Shown here piece after piece: positions 23,486-33,401 of a DNA stretch of 64,000 nucleotides (positions within the stretch are counted from its first letter, which is position 1; every line of letters begins with the position of its first letter). The position numbers and the translations under genes are program-made. Source of the DNA: Nymphaea colorata (Eukaryota > Streptophyta > Magnoliopsida > Nymphaeales > Nymphaeaceae); contig NC_045143.1 of NCBI RefSeq assembly GCF_008831285.2, positions 5,217,503-5,281,502 on the forward strand. The letters are read 5' to 3'. The notes below the pieces were generated by a model that ran no database searches, was not told where the DNA came from, and saw only the letters and a list, made by a program, of their open reading frames with translations.

Positions 23486-24659
23486 GCACACCGACAGTCC
23501 ACAGGCCTATATATTATTTATAAATTCATTTCACGAAATTATTTTTTAATGGCTTAACTTTAAGGCAGGGAATAATTAATTAGCCGCCCCCGTTCCGAGA
23601 AAGGTGAAGCGGTTCGGATATAACCGGATCCAAACCAGATAACAAAGTCATCCATCCATCCAGCGTTTGTCTTCAGTCGGATATCGAAGTTTTAAGTCCA
23701 AATCCGGGTCCCAGTGGGGCTCCACTCGACTTTTTCATGCATCGACAGCTTTCATTATATCAAAAAGAGTTGTTCCGATCGACTTGCTTAAACCAAAGTG
23801 GTAGAAAGCTTCAAAACTCATGAGAGTTGGTGCCTTTTTATAACCAAACTTCTCTTGTACCATGAACCAAAGAAACATTGAAAAGAAAAAAGATTTCAGA
23901 TATACAAAATATATCGCTATTATTATTCTAAAAAAGAAGTTGTTTGTGGCACTTAATTACGTGTTGACTCTCAAATTGCATGAGGTTAAAGTACGATCTC
24001 TGTTTTTCTTTCTTTCTTTTTAATGTAATCTTGATCGGAAGAAGGTGACTAAGAAAGCATGGGATCAGTATGGATCCACGGAATTGATGTCAAAGATAAA
24101 AATATATATATATATAAATGAATCAGATGCACCGCCGCATATTACTCACCGCTCCCCATTAACCAAATTCAACATTTATTGCCACCTCCGGCCGCCCACC
24201 AGTTACACTAAAATTATGAGCCTATCCATTGGTGATTTGGATCCAAATTCAACGTCCAATTGAATTCAAATCTGTTTAATATAATATGCATCCGGCTGCT
24301 TATAAAATAAATTATATGAAGGGAAAAAAATAAAGAAAAAAGCTGAAAATCAAATTCTTGAAGAATTTAATGGTAAGTTCCAATTATTGAGAATGGGGGG
24401 TTAAAGTTAAGGAGTAGGTAAAATGGAAGGATCGGCGATGGTTGCGTAGCGGCTGTCGCTAAACCAAGGCCACTCGCACCTTCTCCCCCACTTTCCGTTA
24501 CATATTCCCTTCTTCCCCCTTTCTCCTCTCTCCTCTCCTTCCCTCTTCGTCACTCAACTGAGCAGCAGTGAGAGGGAGAGGTGGTTTCCTGACTTCCCCT
24601 GCGGTTTTCCGACATACCATCGTGAAGTTTTTTGGTTGGGAGCGGATAAATCTTCAGAT

Positions 24660-25433
24660 ATGAACGATCGCGTTTATCCGGCGTCCAGACCGGCGGGGGC
24701 GGCGCCGGCGGGGGGAGCGGCTGGGGCCGGTGGGACTGGCGGGCCGACCTACATGAAGTCCCAACTTTACAGCGCTAATCGGCCTGCGTACCGTCCTCAG
24801 CCCAAGCGGCGGCGGTCGAAGAGGCGGTGCTGCTGCCTCTGCTTCATCTGGACCTGCATCGTCGTGCTTTTCCTTATCCTGGCGGCCGCGGTGGCCGCCG
24901 CTGTCTGCTGGGTGCTCTTCCGGCCTCAGCGGCCCGTGTTTACGGTGTCGGCGCTCCAGATCTCGAAGCTCAACGTCACGGGGGGGTCGACGGTGGACTC
25001 CCTTGTTTCCATCTCGCTCGACGCGAAGAACCCGAACAAGAAGGTCGAGTTTTTCTATGACGACATCTCCGTGACGGCCGACTCTGGGGGCGTGTCGCTC
25101 GGGTCCGGGTCGGTCCCTGGCTTCCAGCACGCGGCGAAGAACACGACGATGGTGTCGGCGACCCTGTCCGCGAAGGGCGAGAAGGTGGACTCCGACGGAG
25201 CGAAGGCGCTGGCGGCGGATCTGAAGAAGAACAGCGTGCCGCTGTCGATCGAGTTGGACACGAAGGTTCGGGCGAAGATGGGGGCGCTGCGGAGCTGGAG
25301 GTTGGGAATCAAGGTTTCCTGCGACGGCTTCTCCGTCGCCGTCGTCAAGAAGAAGGGCGCGGCTCCGCCTTCCCTCTCCGACGGCAAATGCGCCATTAAA
25401 ATCCGGGTCAAGATTCTCAGATGGGAGTTTTGA
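24660..25433 (+). CDS. NDR1/HIN1-like (NHL) membrane protein with LEA_2 domain
   Basis: Single exon, 257 residues. The N-terminus MNDRVYPASRPAG is followed by a Gly/Ala-rich stretch, YRPQPKRRRSKRRCCCLC with a basic and cysteine-rich juxtamembrane part, a membrane segment at about 62-87, then FRPQRPVFTVSALQISKLNV. The extracytoplasmic part has the LEA_2 signature DAKNPNKKVEFFYDDISV (near 121-138), a glycosylation site NTT and a late Cys pair. This arrangement matches plant NHL proteins (YLS9/NHL6/NHL13 type), plasma-membrane proteins involved in defence and abiotic stress signalling. The ATG at 24660 is chosen because MNDRVYP matches the family start; the reading is open upstream but has no ATG there. 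The exon is strongly GC-rich compared with its surroundings. Assignment to a specific NHL number is not possible from sequence alone. Confidence 0.93.
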   Translation: MNDRVYPASRPAGAAPAGGAAGAGGTGGPTYMKSQLYSANRPAYRPQPKRRRSKRRCCCLCFIWTCIVVLFLILAAAVAAAVCWVLFRPQRPVFTVSALQISKLNVTGGSTVDSLVSISLDAKNPNKKVEFFYDDISVTADSGGVSLGSGSVPGFQHAAKNTTMVSATLSAKGEKVDSDGAKALAADLKKNSVPLSIELDTKVRAKMGALRSWRLGIKVSCDGFSVAVVKKKGAAPPSLSDGKCAIKIRVKILRWEF

Positions 25434-27026
25434 TAGTTTTAAGGGTCCTTTCCTTCTGCTCTCCTCTACCCACCTTCAATTTTATTGACATGGCGGTTTG
25501 TGAATTCTTGCTTTTCTTTCTTTTCTCTTTAAATCTTCAGTCAGTCGATTGTTCGAAAAGAAGAAAAAAAAAACAGCTTTCTTTTTCATTTTGAAATATG
25601 GATTGTTATATGGTGTATGTGAAATCGTTGAAGTGAGTTAGGCTTAGCACAATTGGATATATTTATGGAATATATGTGTAATTTTCTGGTTTAAAGTTAT
25701 AACGATTGCTTGCTCCTTCCATCTTCGTCCTCTTTCTTCTTCATCTGGCCTCAGAATTAGTGACTGAGAAGCTGAGAACTCGACGCCCATCTGGTCCATG
25801 GCTGCCTCTTCAAGCTCTTGAAGAAGGCATTGAAGAGCTTGCTGTTCACTGCAATTACCTCGATGAATTGATGCAGATGTTAATGCCAATTGATGCATTA
25901 TAAAATTTGGACACTATTGGTTGCCATTTTAACTGTGGAAGGTGGACTAATCTTTGGTCCTATGCAATTGGCAACTTTCTAGTCAACTTTCCCCACTGTA
26001 GCCATGAATTCAGGAAGGTCGAAGCTGTTTCATTTTTTTTTTCTTGGGAGGGACTCCATCTCCATTCTGTGCTTCAGTTTTGTTGCTCGAATTTCCTGAG
26101 ATTTCAGATAATTTCAATCAATATTATTTCTAAAAGTACCATCAAATTCGTATCGTTGAAAAAGGGAAAGGATCCGAAGCTTTCCCTAAACGAAGATGTG
26201 GGCATCCCATGTAAAACAGCTCATCTTTGTCTCACATGCCTCATGGTTGTCTCCTCCCTTGACTTGCTCTCTCACGCACAACTGGCAGCCTAGCTCTTCG
26301 TGTCTATAGATGTACAATAATGATAGAGTGCTGTCATTCCTAAAAGAGATTATTTTTTCATTAATAACATGGTTTTTTTATTCATCTAACTTTATAAATG
26401 GGGTCGACATATATATATCTCTTAGTGGAAAAATAAATTCTTGATCATATATTTCTACCCTAGATATGGTATGTTATTATATTAAAAATTTGATGTCACA
26501 GTCCGGTTTCGAGTTCTTGGTTTACTCGTTTCCTAACAGTTTTATCTCTTAAAAATCAATAAACTATATGTGATCACTTTCTAGTTCTTGGTTTACCTGT
26601 TTCCTAACAGTTTTAGGAGGAAACAGTTTTAGCTCCTAAGAATCAACAAACTATATCTGATCACTATATTACATACGGCGTGTTTGCGTCAAATCAAACA
26701 TCACTATATTACATATGGCGTGTTTGCGTCGAATCGAACAGACCCATATTTGTTACATGTTGAACAGGGTTCAGATGCTAGCGTTTTAGTAAGAGGATCT
26801 GCAACCAGTACTGAATCCATAACAGATGATTCTCTGTCCTCTCTTTAACAACAAAGTACTTTAATTCCATATACTTACATGAATATAAATTTCAATTAAT
26901 CCAGCATGTGAATGCAACTTCCAATCATGCAGGAGAAAAATATGTGTACATACCATTCTGATAAATCTAGCACTTAGGAGCCTGGCTCACATTCATGTTA
27001 TAATGCAAAGAAAAATGATTTGGAAA
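25434..27026. other. Intergenic region downstream of the NHL gene
   Basis: Contains the NHL 3' untranslated region and AT-rich DNA. A weak open frame lies at 25706-25903 (plus) overlapped by one on the opposite strand; neither has a known domain. At 26511-26668 two diverged copies of a roughly 75-bp unit (TTCTTGGTTTAC, GTTTCCTAACAGTTTTA, AAACTATAT, TGATCACT) lie in tandem. Confidence 0.6.
26661..26740. repeat. Exact-length 40-bp tandem duplication
   Basis: The 40-base unit at 26661-26700 repeats at 26701-26740 with three substitutions (for example ACATACGGCG against ACATATGGCG). It directly follows the older 75-bp tandem pair, so this spot has duplicated twice. Confidence 0.85.
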
Positions 27027-28219
27027 TCATGCCCTTGAATCTTTTGATAAATATTCTGATCAAGAAAATGGTAACTTCTGCTTAAAAAAAAAAAATGGAT
27101 TCAAAATATGTTCTTAAGAAACGATCCACAGCAAACACATCTGCAGTTGCAGGAGCATATATAATTGCCATGTGAGCGCCGTAAATTCAGATGCATCTTA
27201 GATCAAGGACTTTCTCAGTGAATCCAAACATGGATGTACATTAAGCACATATCGGTAAGGATTATGATTCGGTAACAGTCCTTTTTTCCAAAACAAAATT
27301 ATGAAAGCTTCATGAACTGACATAATTTGTTTGTTTGTTTCTAATGGGCCTTTAAGTTTTCTTGCACATGTGATGATGTGACTGAAAGCTTGTTTGTTTG
27401 TTAAACAAAGAATACAACATGCATCTAAAGGAATCATTTAATGCTCCAATTATTTGAATGAATGCTTGCAAGTGGGGTTTAAGGCACACCATCCACTTTC
27501 TTAGCAGGAATCAATACAGTTGTATGGGTATCCAGATCCAAAACATTTCATGCTACATGTTACTAGAAAAAAATTGCATGCTAAATTTATCTCGAAGCAG
27601 ACTAAGTCGGAGAATGTATCCCACCAACTGTACACAATCCATCCTATTGGATCCAGTCCAGTCTGTATTTATCCACGTTGGTTTACTAAATCAATGCATA
27701 TTCTTAAGAAGGAATTTGGTAAGAAAAATATTATGTTCTTAAAACACAGGTTTTACAATGCATGTTTCAAAATCATGCAATATTTTTTTTTGCATAACAG
27801 AACGTTTTTTCTAAACATGTGTATTAAGTTTCATAGTCACAAATAATGTTTCGGAGTTTTAAACGTGAGTTTTTCCTCAGATATAATACGGCGAGCTTGA
27901 AAAAAGTGTGATAAATTTTTAAAAATTCTAAAAAACTAAAAATAAAAGAAATAAGTGAGAAACTAATAACAGAGACATCAAAAGATAAGTAGATTTGCAA
28001 CAAATAAAAAATAAAAAACAAAAAAAAAACTTTTTGTCATTAAAAAACTAAAAAGAATGAAAAAAGTGGAAAAAATTGGGAAAAGCACGTTATTTTTTTT
28101 TGTTTTTAACGTTTTTTTTCAAAAAATACGCGTTGTTTTAAAGTTTTAAATAGTTATTTAATTTATCATGTTTTTTTTTTTACGTTTGTTTCAAAAAAAA
28201 CACGTTATCTGTGACTATG
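27027..28219 (+). repeat. Copy A of a diverged dispersed duplication (with MITE at its end)
   Basis: This block shares an ordered series of matches with 29395-30332: CCTTGAATCTTTTGATA, AACTTCTGC, TTTCTAATGGGCCT, CAATTATTTGAATGAATGCTT, a GGATCC/CAGATCCAAAA stretch, then a complete AT-rich terminal repeat element. The order and orientation are the same, with indels of up to 200 bases. It is either an old segmental duplication or two copies of one longer element. Confidence 0.6.
27832..28219. mobile_element. AT-rich MITE, copy 1 (TIR CATAGTCACaaATAA)
   Basis: The 388-bp element begins CATAGTCACAAATAA and ends TTATCTGTGACTATG, whose reverse complement is CATAGTCACAGATAA: 15-bp terminal inverted repeats with one mismatch. 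The interior is rich in runs of A and T with AACGTT and ACGCGT words and has no coding capacity. A second copy lies at 29921-30332. I could not find a target duplication, so the superfamily is open. Confidence 0.65.
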
Positions 28220-29058
28220 CTTATTCTAACCACTAAAGTTAAGCCGAAAATTTGGACGGCCAACACTGCATGTAAATTGAAAAGAGAAAAAAAAAAACTT
28301 GGGACTTCGAGACTTAGGTAGTTTTACGATGTATGTTTCAACTTCAATCTCTTACATGACAGAAAAGTAGTACTCATAAGAGTCAAATTAAAAACATTCC
28401 CAATAATAGATTAGGGAGAGCTGACTAGCTATCCAGATCATCCGGCTTTTAAGAACCATTTATTTTTTCTTTGAAAAAGGTAGTTGAATAATCTCATCAT
28501 GAAATAATGATGAGAAATGGAAGATGGTCCAAAACCACTGTCCATGACGTAGACAAAGTAGTCAAATTCTAATGGAAAAATTACTAGTGATGCTGGAAGG
28601 GGTCGCATTGACGTCTAAAACTGGGCGTTTGGTAGGCGGTTAAAATTTTTCTGGGCGTAGACTTCTCTATAAAAGAATTCAACCAATCACACTTAAAATC
28701 ATTAAAGAAACTTCAACTGCCGCGCATCATGAATGAAATATTTCTACCATGCATATTGGGAGTGTGTAAAAGGAGAAAGTTTTGGACAGAAAAGAAAAGT
28801 TGAGATGTAATTAATGGTCCGGATCATGATCAGGCCTGCGAAATTAGTGGGCTTTAGCCGAATTCGGGTCTACGTATGATTCTGGTGTCGTCCTTTCCGG
28901 ATCCATGTTTGTTGTACAAGACAATTAATCGGTTTTTGATTGGGACATTATTGACATTGAAAGACAGAAGCTCCGCATTAGATACTTAAACCTTCAAGTG
29001 AGAAAATTAAGCACGTGGTTTGGACCTAAGTTTCTTCGACTCTTTTATTTTATTGCCG
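28220..29058. other. Intergenic region, no feature seen
   Basis: AT-rich DNA between the first MITE copy and the next terminal-repeat element. No open frame or repeat structure stands out apart from short homopolymer runs. Confidence 0.5.
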
Positions 29059-29368
29059 CACCTGAGTCGCATCAAGTCGGGTGCGTACCGGATATGGGTG
29101 CGGCTTCAACTTACACTCGAGACTAGTTAAAATGTCATATTACTAAATTACTAATATAACATATGTTGTTATGATATTTTTCTATGCAATACGATTGAAT
29201 TATTCAAGTATGTTATATACATTAATAACTACATTGCAATAATAATATATACATGATTATTATGTTATATATATAATAAATTAAAATAATAATAATAATA
29301 AAATACCCTCGCCGCACCTAAATTTTTTGAGATGTGCCGCTCTGACACTCGGACCCCGCACTCAGGTG
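29059..29368. mobile_element. Possible MITE with CACCTGAGT termini
   Basis: CACCTGAGTCGCATC at 29059 faces CCCGCACTCAGGTG at 29355-29368, whose complement reads CACCTGAGTGCGGG. The terminal match is 9 bases plus scattered further matches. The 310-bp interior is AT-rich with an (AAT)n run and no coding capacity. No target duplication was found. Confidence 0.4.
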
Positions 29369-29394
29369 ACATAGGTTTGGGCATTATATTGGTT

Positions 29395-30332
29395 TTATTT
29401 ATAATTTTGAAAATCAAGGCCTTGAATTTTTGATATATATATTGTGATAAAGAAAACGATGACTTCTGCATAGAAAACATGGTTTCAAGTATTTATTCTT
29501 GTGCAGCGACCACTAAAATGTGGTTTCTAATGGGCCTCTAAGCTTTCTTTCACATGTGTTGTTGATGTGATTGAATCCAAACGAATCTGGATCAATACAC
29601 AAGGCATCTGCAGGAATCTTTTTATCCTCCAATTATTTGAATGAATGCTTTCTACACGAATCTGGATCTGGCACCTGTGTGTTACATTCACCATCATTTT
29701 TGGACATTCGGATCCAAAAAAAGCTTTATGACACTATAACTCTATGGGTCATGTGTTCCACCAGAAGAAAAACTTTTCACCAATTCAGTAAAAACTTATC
29801 CCCAAGAGATTGGTGCAACGAGGTAGGGGCAGTTACGTGGCCAGGCTCCGTTTCCACCGAACGTGGAATCAACCCTTTGAGATGTAAAAGGAAGAACACC
29901 GATATGTAAGTTGACATAGTCATAGTCACGAATAACTTATCAGAGTTTTAAACGGTAGGGTTTTTCTCGGGTATAATACGACGAACTTGAAAAAAACAAA
30001 AAAAAAAGAAAAAATATGGTAAATTTTTAAAAACTAAAAATTAAGGAAAATAAAATAAATGAGAAACTAATAACACAAACATGAAAAGAAAGTAGATTTG
30101 CAACAAACAAAAAATAGGAAATGAAAAAAAAAAACTATTTGGCATTAAGAATTTGAAAAAATGAAAAAAGTGCAAAACAGTGAAAAAAATGCGAAAAATG
30201 CATTAAAACGCATTTTTTCGTTTGTAACGTTATTTTTCAAAAAAATGTTTTTTTTTAGTTTTAAATGGCAATTTAATTTATTGTGTTTTTTCACATTTTT
30301 TCGAAAAAAAAAACACGTTTTATATAACTATG
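29395..30332 (+). repeat. Copy B of the diverged dispersed duplication
   Basis: It is collinear with copy A at 27027-28219, sharing TTTCTAATGGGCCT, CAATTATTTGAATGAATGCTT and the terminal MITE. It lacks about 200 bases present in copy A and has some unique sequence around 29640-29880. Confidence 0.6.
29921..30332. mobile_element. AT-rich MITE, copy 2
   Basis: 412 bp, starting CATAGTCACGAATAAC and ending TATATAACTATG. Internal words are shared with copy 1, for example GAGAAACTAATAACA and GTAGATTTGCAACAAA. The right terminus has decayed more than the left. Confidence 0.6.
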
Positions 30333-32305
30333 CTTGAAACATCGCAAAGACATCACCTCGAGGCACCAAAGCAGCTTTAGACTCTTAGGGATTGAGGAGG
30401 GTTTCGGCATTCACTCGAGCAGCAAGAATAGCCAGCTCCCCCCTTGAAAACTTTAGCATAAGCCCGACTGCGTCCAAGAATGTGCAGGACCAACTGAGTT
30501 CCGACCTCTTTGGGACTGATGCTATGCTCAGATGTTCCAAGATGATCTCCCAAGATCTGAGGAGTGAGCTTCCTCCTCCCTCTCCTGGTCAGGACTTTGG
30601 ATCTGAGGTTTTTACTGCTTAATCTGGATTTGAAATCCATATGTCTCCTAAATTGGGTCCGACAAAGTGTCAGATTTGAGATATCTACTAAATCCATGTC
30701 TACCCCTGGGGTCATATGGTGCATTGGCACAACGATGACACCTGTGTATCCTTCAACTTAAATAACACTCCATCATCTTGAGGGTTTTTTTTTTTTATTT
30801 GTCTTTAATCCAACCATTTTTTTTAATTGTCTCTAATCTAACCAACTATGCTGTGCCCTCAAAATATACAACTTAATTTCAATGTAGAGGCGTGAACGTC
30901 AATATATAGTTAACAAACATATACATTCATTGTTTATATATAAAATATAAATAAAAGCATAAGAATGAGTAAAAAAATACCAAACAACATTTTCTTGTAT
31001 GGTACAGTGTCCTTTCAAGAGAGTCAGCGTGAGATAAGCAATATCAAATCAAAGATGCTTGGGTCACGATCTTAACTCAGCGGCCAAATTAACTTTTTTT
31101 TAAAAAGTTATGAACTTGCGTGCAAAAAAAATCAGTTTTATAATAATCATGCCACTAAAAATTTCTGTGCATGAGAAACAGGTTTTCAATTTATGTCGTA
31201 CATATAAACAAAGTCTTCTATATTTAAAGCAAGTTCAGATGCATAAATTTTATGCATTATAAATTAATCACTTATTCAAACAGAAGACTCGTCCCATATA
31301 TTTTAAATGTAAAAAGGCAGCACAAGGCGTTGAATGAAATGAGGCAAAGAACTCATAATTTGAACACTCGCAGCATTTCCACCACACTTCTTCAGTATGT
31401 TCTAACAATGCAAGATACGATCTTCACATTGCATTTGCAGGGTGTGTTTGAGAACTGAGAAAAGTTTCATCTTGCATCCTTTGAAATGTCATCATCCGAT
31501 GGAATTTTTCAGTTGCAGCCCATTAATATCAACTATGATGTGTTTGCTTTCACATTGAAGGAAATTGGGAATTTTTTTTATGTGATTCATAACTATCATC
31601 AATCATTGGATGAGTAGGAAGAATATTTTATCATACCATCTAAAAAAATAAATGGTATTACTAACAAAATAATAATAAATACAGTGCATGACATGAACAA
31701 ACCCATTTATTGTGGCCAGCAGTTTCAAAATAAGAACACCAAATTTTGAAAACCAGATCCCAGCCGTTCAGATCACTATCTTTGGGGGAAGACCTTCTAA
31801 GCTTGTGATTGTCGATCACGAGCGTGGTAAAAAAAATCACGGCTCTGATTTCTCAGCCTGTGATTTTCCATCCCACGACAGCAGAAGATGAGAATGACTT
31901 GTCTCGGTAGCCTTTGGTAGTTCGTTAGAATTTTTTCGATGAATATTTGCAGTACTGCTCCTGCTTATTCAACGTTAAAAAATATTAAAGGACAAACGCA
32001 TGTGCACATGCATATCGAATCTTTACGACGTTCCTCTTAAATGACCCATTCTTTTCTTAGTTTAGATTTCTTCTCACTACAGCATGATAGAATCATTATG
32101 TGGGCGGGCTTCTATATGTCTATAACAATTTCGGAAATTATGTGCTGAAGAAAAATATTCATTAAATGATCAATTAAGTTGAATATTTAACCAATTATGT
32201 GCTGATAACAACCAGAGTTTTTGGTTTGCACGCAAAAGTTATGACTTGTTTGATATAATGTTTGAAACGAATTGATTTGGTGTTTGGTAATGGCTTCTTT
32301 TCAGG
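30333..32305. other. Intergenic region with an unassigned open frame
   Basis: At 30377-30730 the minus strand is open for 117 codons, and another minus frame reads GLMLKFSRGELAILAARVNA, which looks protein-like. The two frames together suggest a frameshifted gene or transposon fragment, but I cannot name it. The rest, to 32305, is AT-rich and shows nothing definite. Confidence 0.4.
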
Positions 32306-32505
32306 TAAGGCTGGGTGTCGGGCCGGTAAGTTAAAATTTTTTTTTTTTTTTTTTGTTTTAATAATATTTTTGTATTCTTAATAAATATATTTTATATTAA
32401 AAAAATGTTATTTTATAATTAAAAAATATTTTTTTAATTTAAATGACCCGTTGCGGGCCTGGCCCGACCGAAACGAGACCCAGACCGGCACGATACCCAC
32501 CCTTA
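32306..32505. mobile_element. hAT-type MITE with 8-bp target duplication
   Basis: The 200-bp element begins TAAGGCTGGGTGTCGGGCC and its end, read on the other strand, is TAAGGGTGGGTATCGTGCC: inverted repeats of about 22 bp with three mismatches. It is flanked by TTTTCAGG (32298-32305) and TTATCAGG (32506-32513), an 8-bp target duplication with one mismatch, as expected for hAT transposition. The interior is A/T runs with no coding sequence. Confidence 0.75.
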
Positions 32506-32725
32506 TTATCAGGGCATTCGATCCCACCAACTGGTAGGCTGGGCTCTAGTCCAGTCTCCTTTCTCTTTTCCCCAACAAAAAAGCTTCATCTTGCATAACC
32601 TACTATGATATCAAAATGAAGCATCATTTTCCTGTGTGTAAGCAAAGGAAGCAAACCACTAGAGCTCTATGCCCAAGAAATAAGTACGAGCTATCAAATT
32701 ATCCTCATTGGCAGCATTAATTCGT

Positions 32726-33401
32726 TAGAGATGTCAATAAATCTGATTTAACTATGATACTGGACTAAGAAAAAATTAACATTTGATTAAGAAACTGGGT
32801 CGGATCTGGAGTTAGACCCTGTTTGATGGCAGATAAAATATTGGAATGGTAAATTCACCACAGAAAAAAAAAAATCCATGGTAAAAAGTCAAACCACAGA
32901 GGGTCTAACTTTTTTGGAGGGTAAAATTGCCATGATCTATCTATTTCAGCATGTTAATTTTTCTTGTGGGTGATTTAAAAGTGAAAAGTCATATAAAAAC
33001 GGCAAGTTTCCCTCTATGCACAGTAAAATCCATATGCATCAAACGGGGCTTTAAACGGGGCTTTAAGAAATGACGTTTGATTGGATTTGGATTTAAGTAC
33101 AAATAAATATCCAATTAAATTCAGATTCAATGCGATCGGTCTTAGCTTTAAATAAATATCATAACATCCAATGTCATACATTTTGAAAGTCAGTACTTGA
33201 CATACATAACGCGGTTGGAATTTGAGCTGGATATGAATTTAAAAAATCAGGATTCATATTGTGAATTCGGATTCGGATATGACGTGTGCTTTTCTTCATT
33301 GCATTTGAATTTGCATTGAAATATGAATATCCGGAAAAATAGATATGAATATCCGGAAAAATAGATATGTCTGATTCAAATCTAATCCATAGACATTCCT
33401 G
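32726..33401. mobile_element. Older terminal-repeat element carrying a nested Tourist-like MITE
   Basis: TAGAGATGTCAATAAATCTG at 32726 faces a right end whose complement reads CAGGAATGTCTATGGATTAG. The termini resemble the common plant hAT-derived family beginning TAGGGATGTCAAT. It is interrupted by a MITE at 32815-33050. Near the right end a 22-bp unit (TGAATATCCGGAAAAATAGATA) is repeated at 33325 and 33347. No clear 8-bp target duplication was found. Confidence 0.4.
32815..33050. mobile_element. Tourist-like (PIF/Harbinger) MITE with TTA target duplication
   Basis: 236 bp. The left end reads GACCCTGTTTGATGGCA; the right end on the opposite strand reads AGCCCCGTTTGATGCAT. Both ends are flanked by TTA (32812-32814 and 33051-33053), the preferred 3-bp target of PIF/Harbinger elements. 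The right flank includes a 14-bp duplication of the ACGGGGCTTTAA text. There is no coding capacity. It lies inside the element at 32726-33401 and is therefore younger than it. Confidence 0.75.

Larger units (their letters stand above)
22133..24659. other. Intergenic region upstream of the NHL gene, including a GC-rich open frame
   Basis: From 22640 to 23490 the DNA is GC-rich, with many GGATCCGG/GGGTCCGG words. On the minus strand 22717-23502 is open for 261 codons, but its translation lacks any known domain, has abrupt low-complexity patches (VCVSVCVRACVR from an ACGC/CACA repeat) and no homologue comes to mind. I do not call it a gene. 23600-24600 is AT-rich and holds the promoter of the NHL gene. 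A CT-rich leader at 24480-24550 precedes the start codon. Confidence 0.5.
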
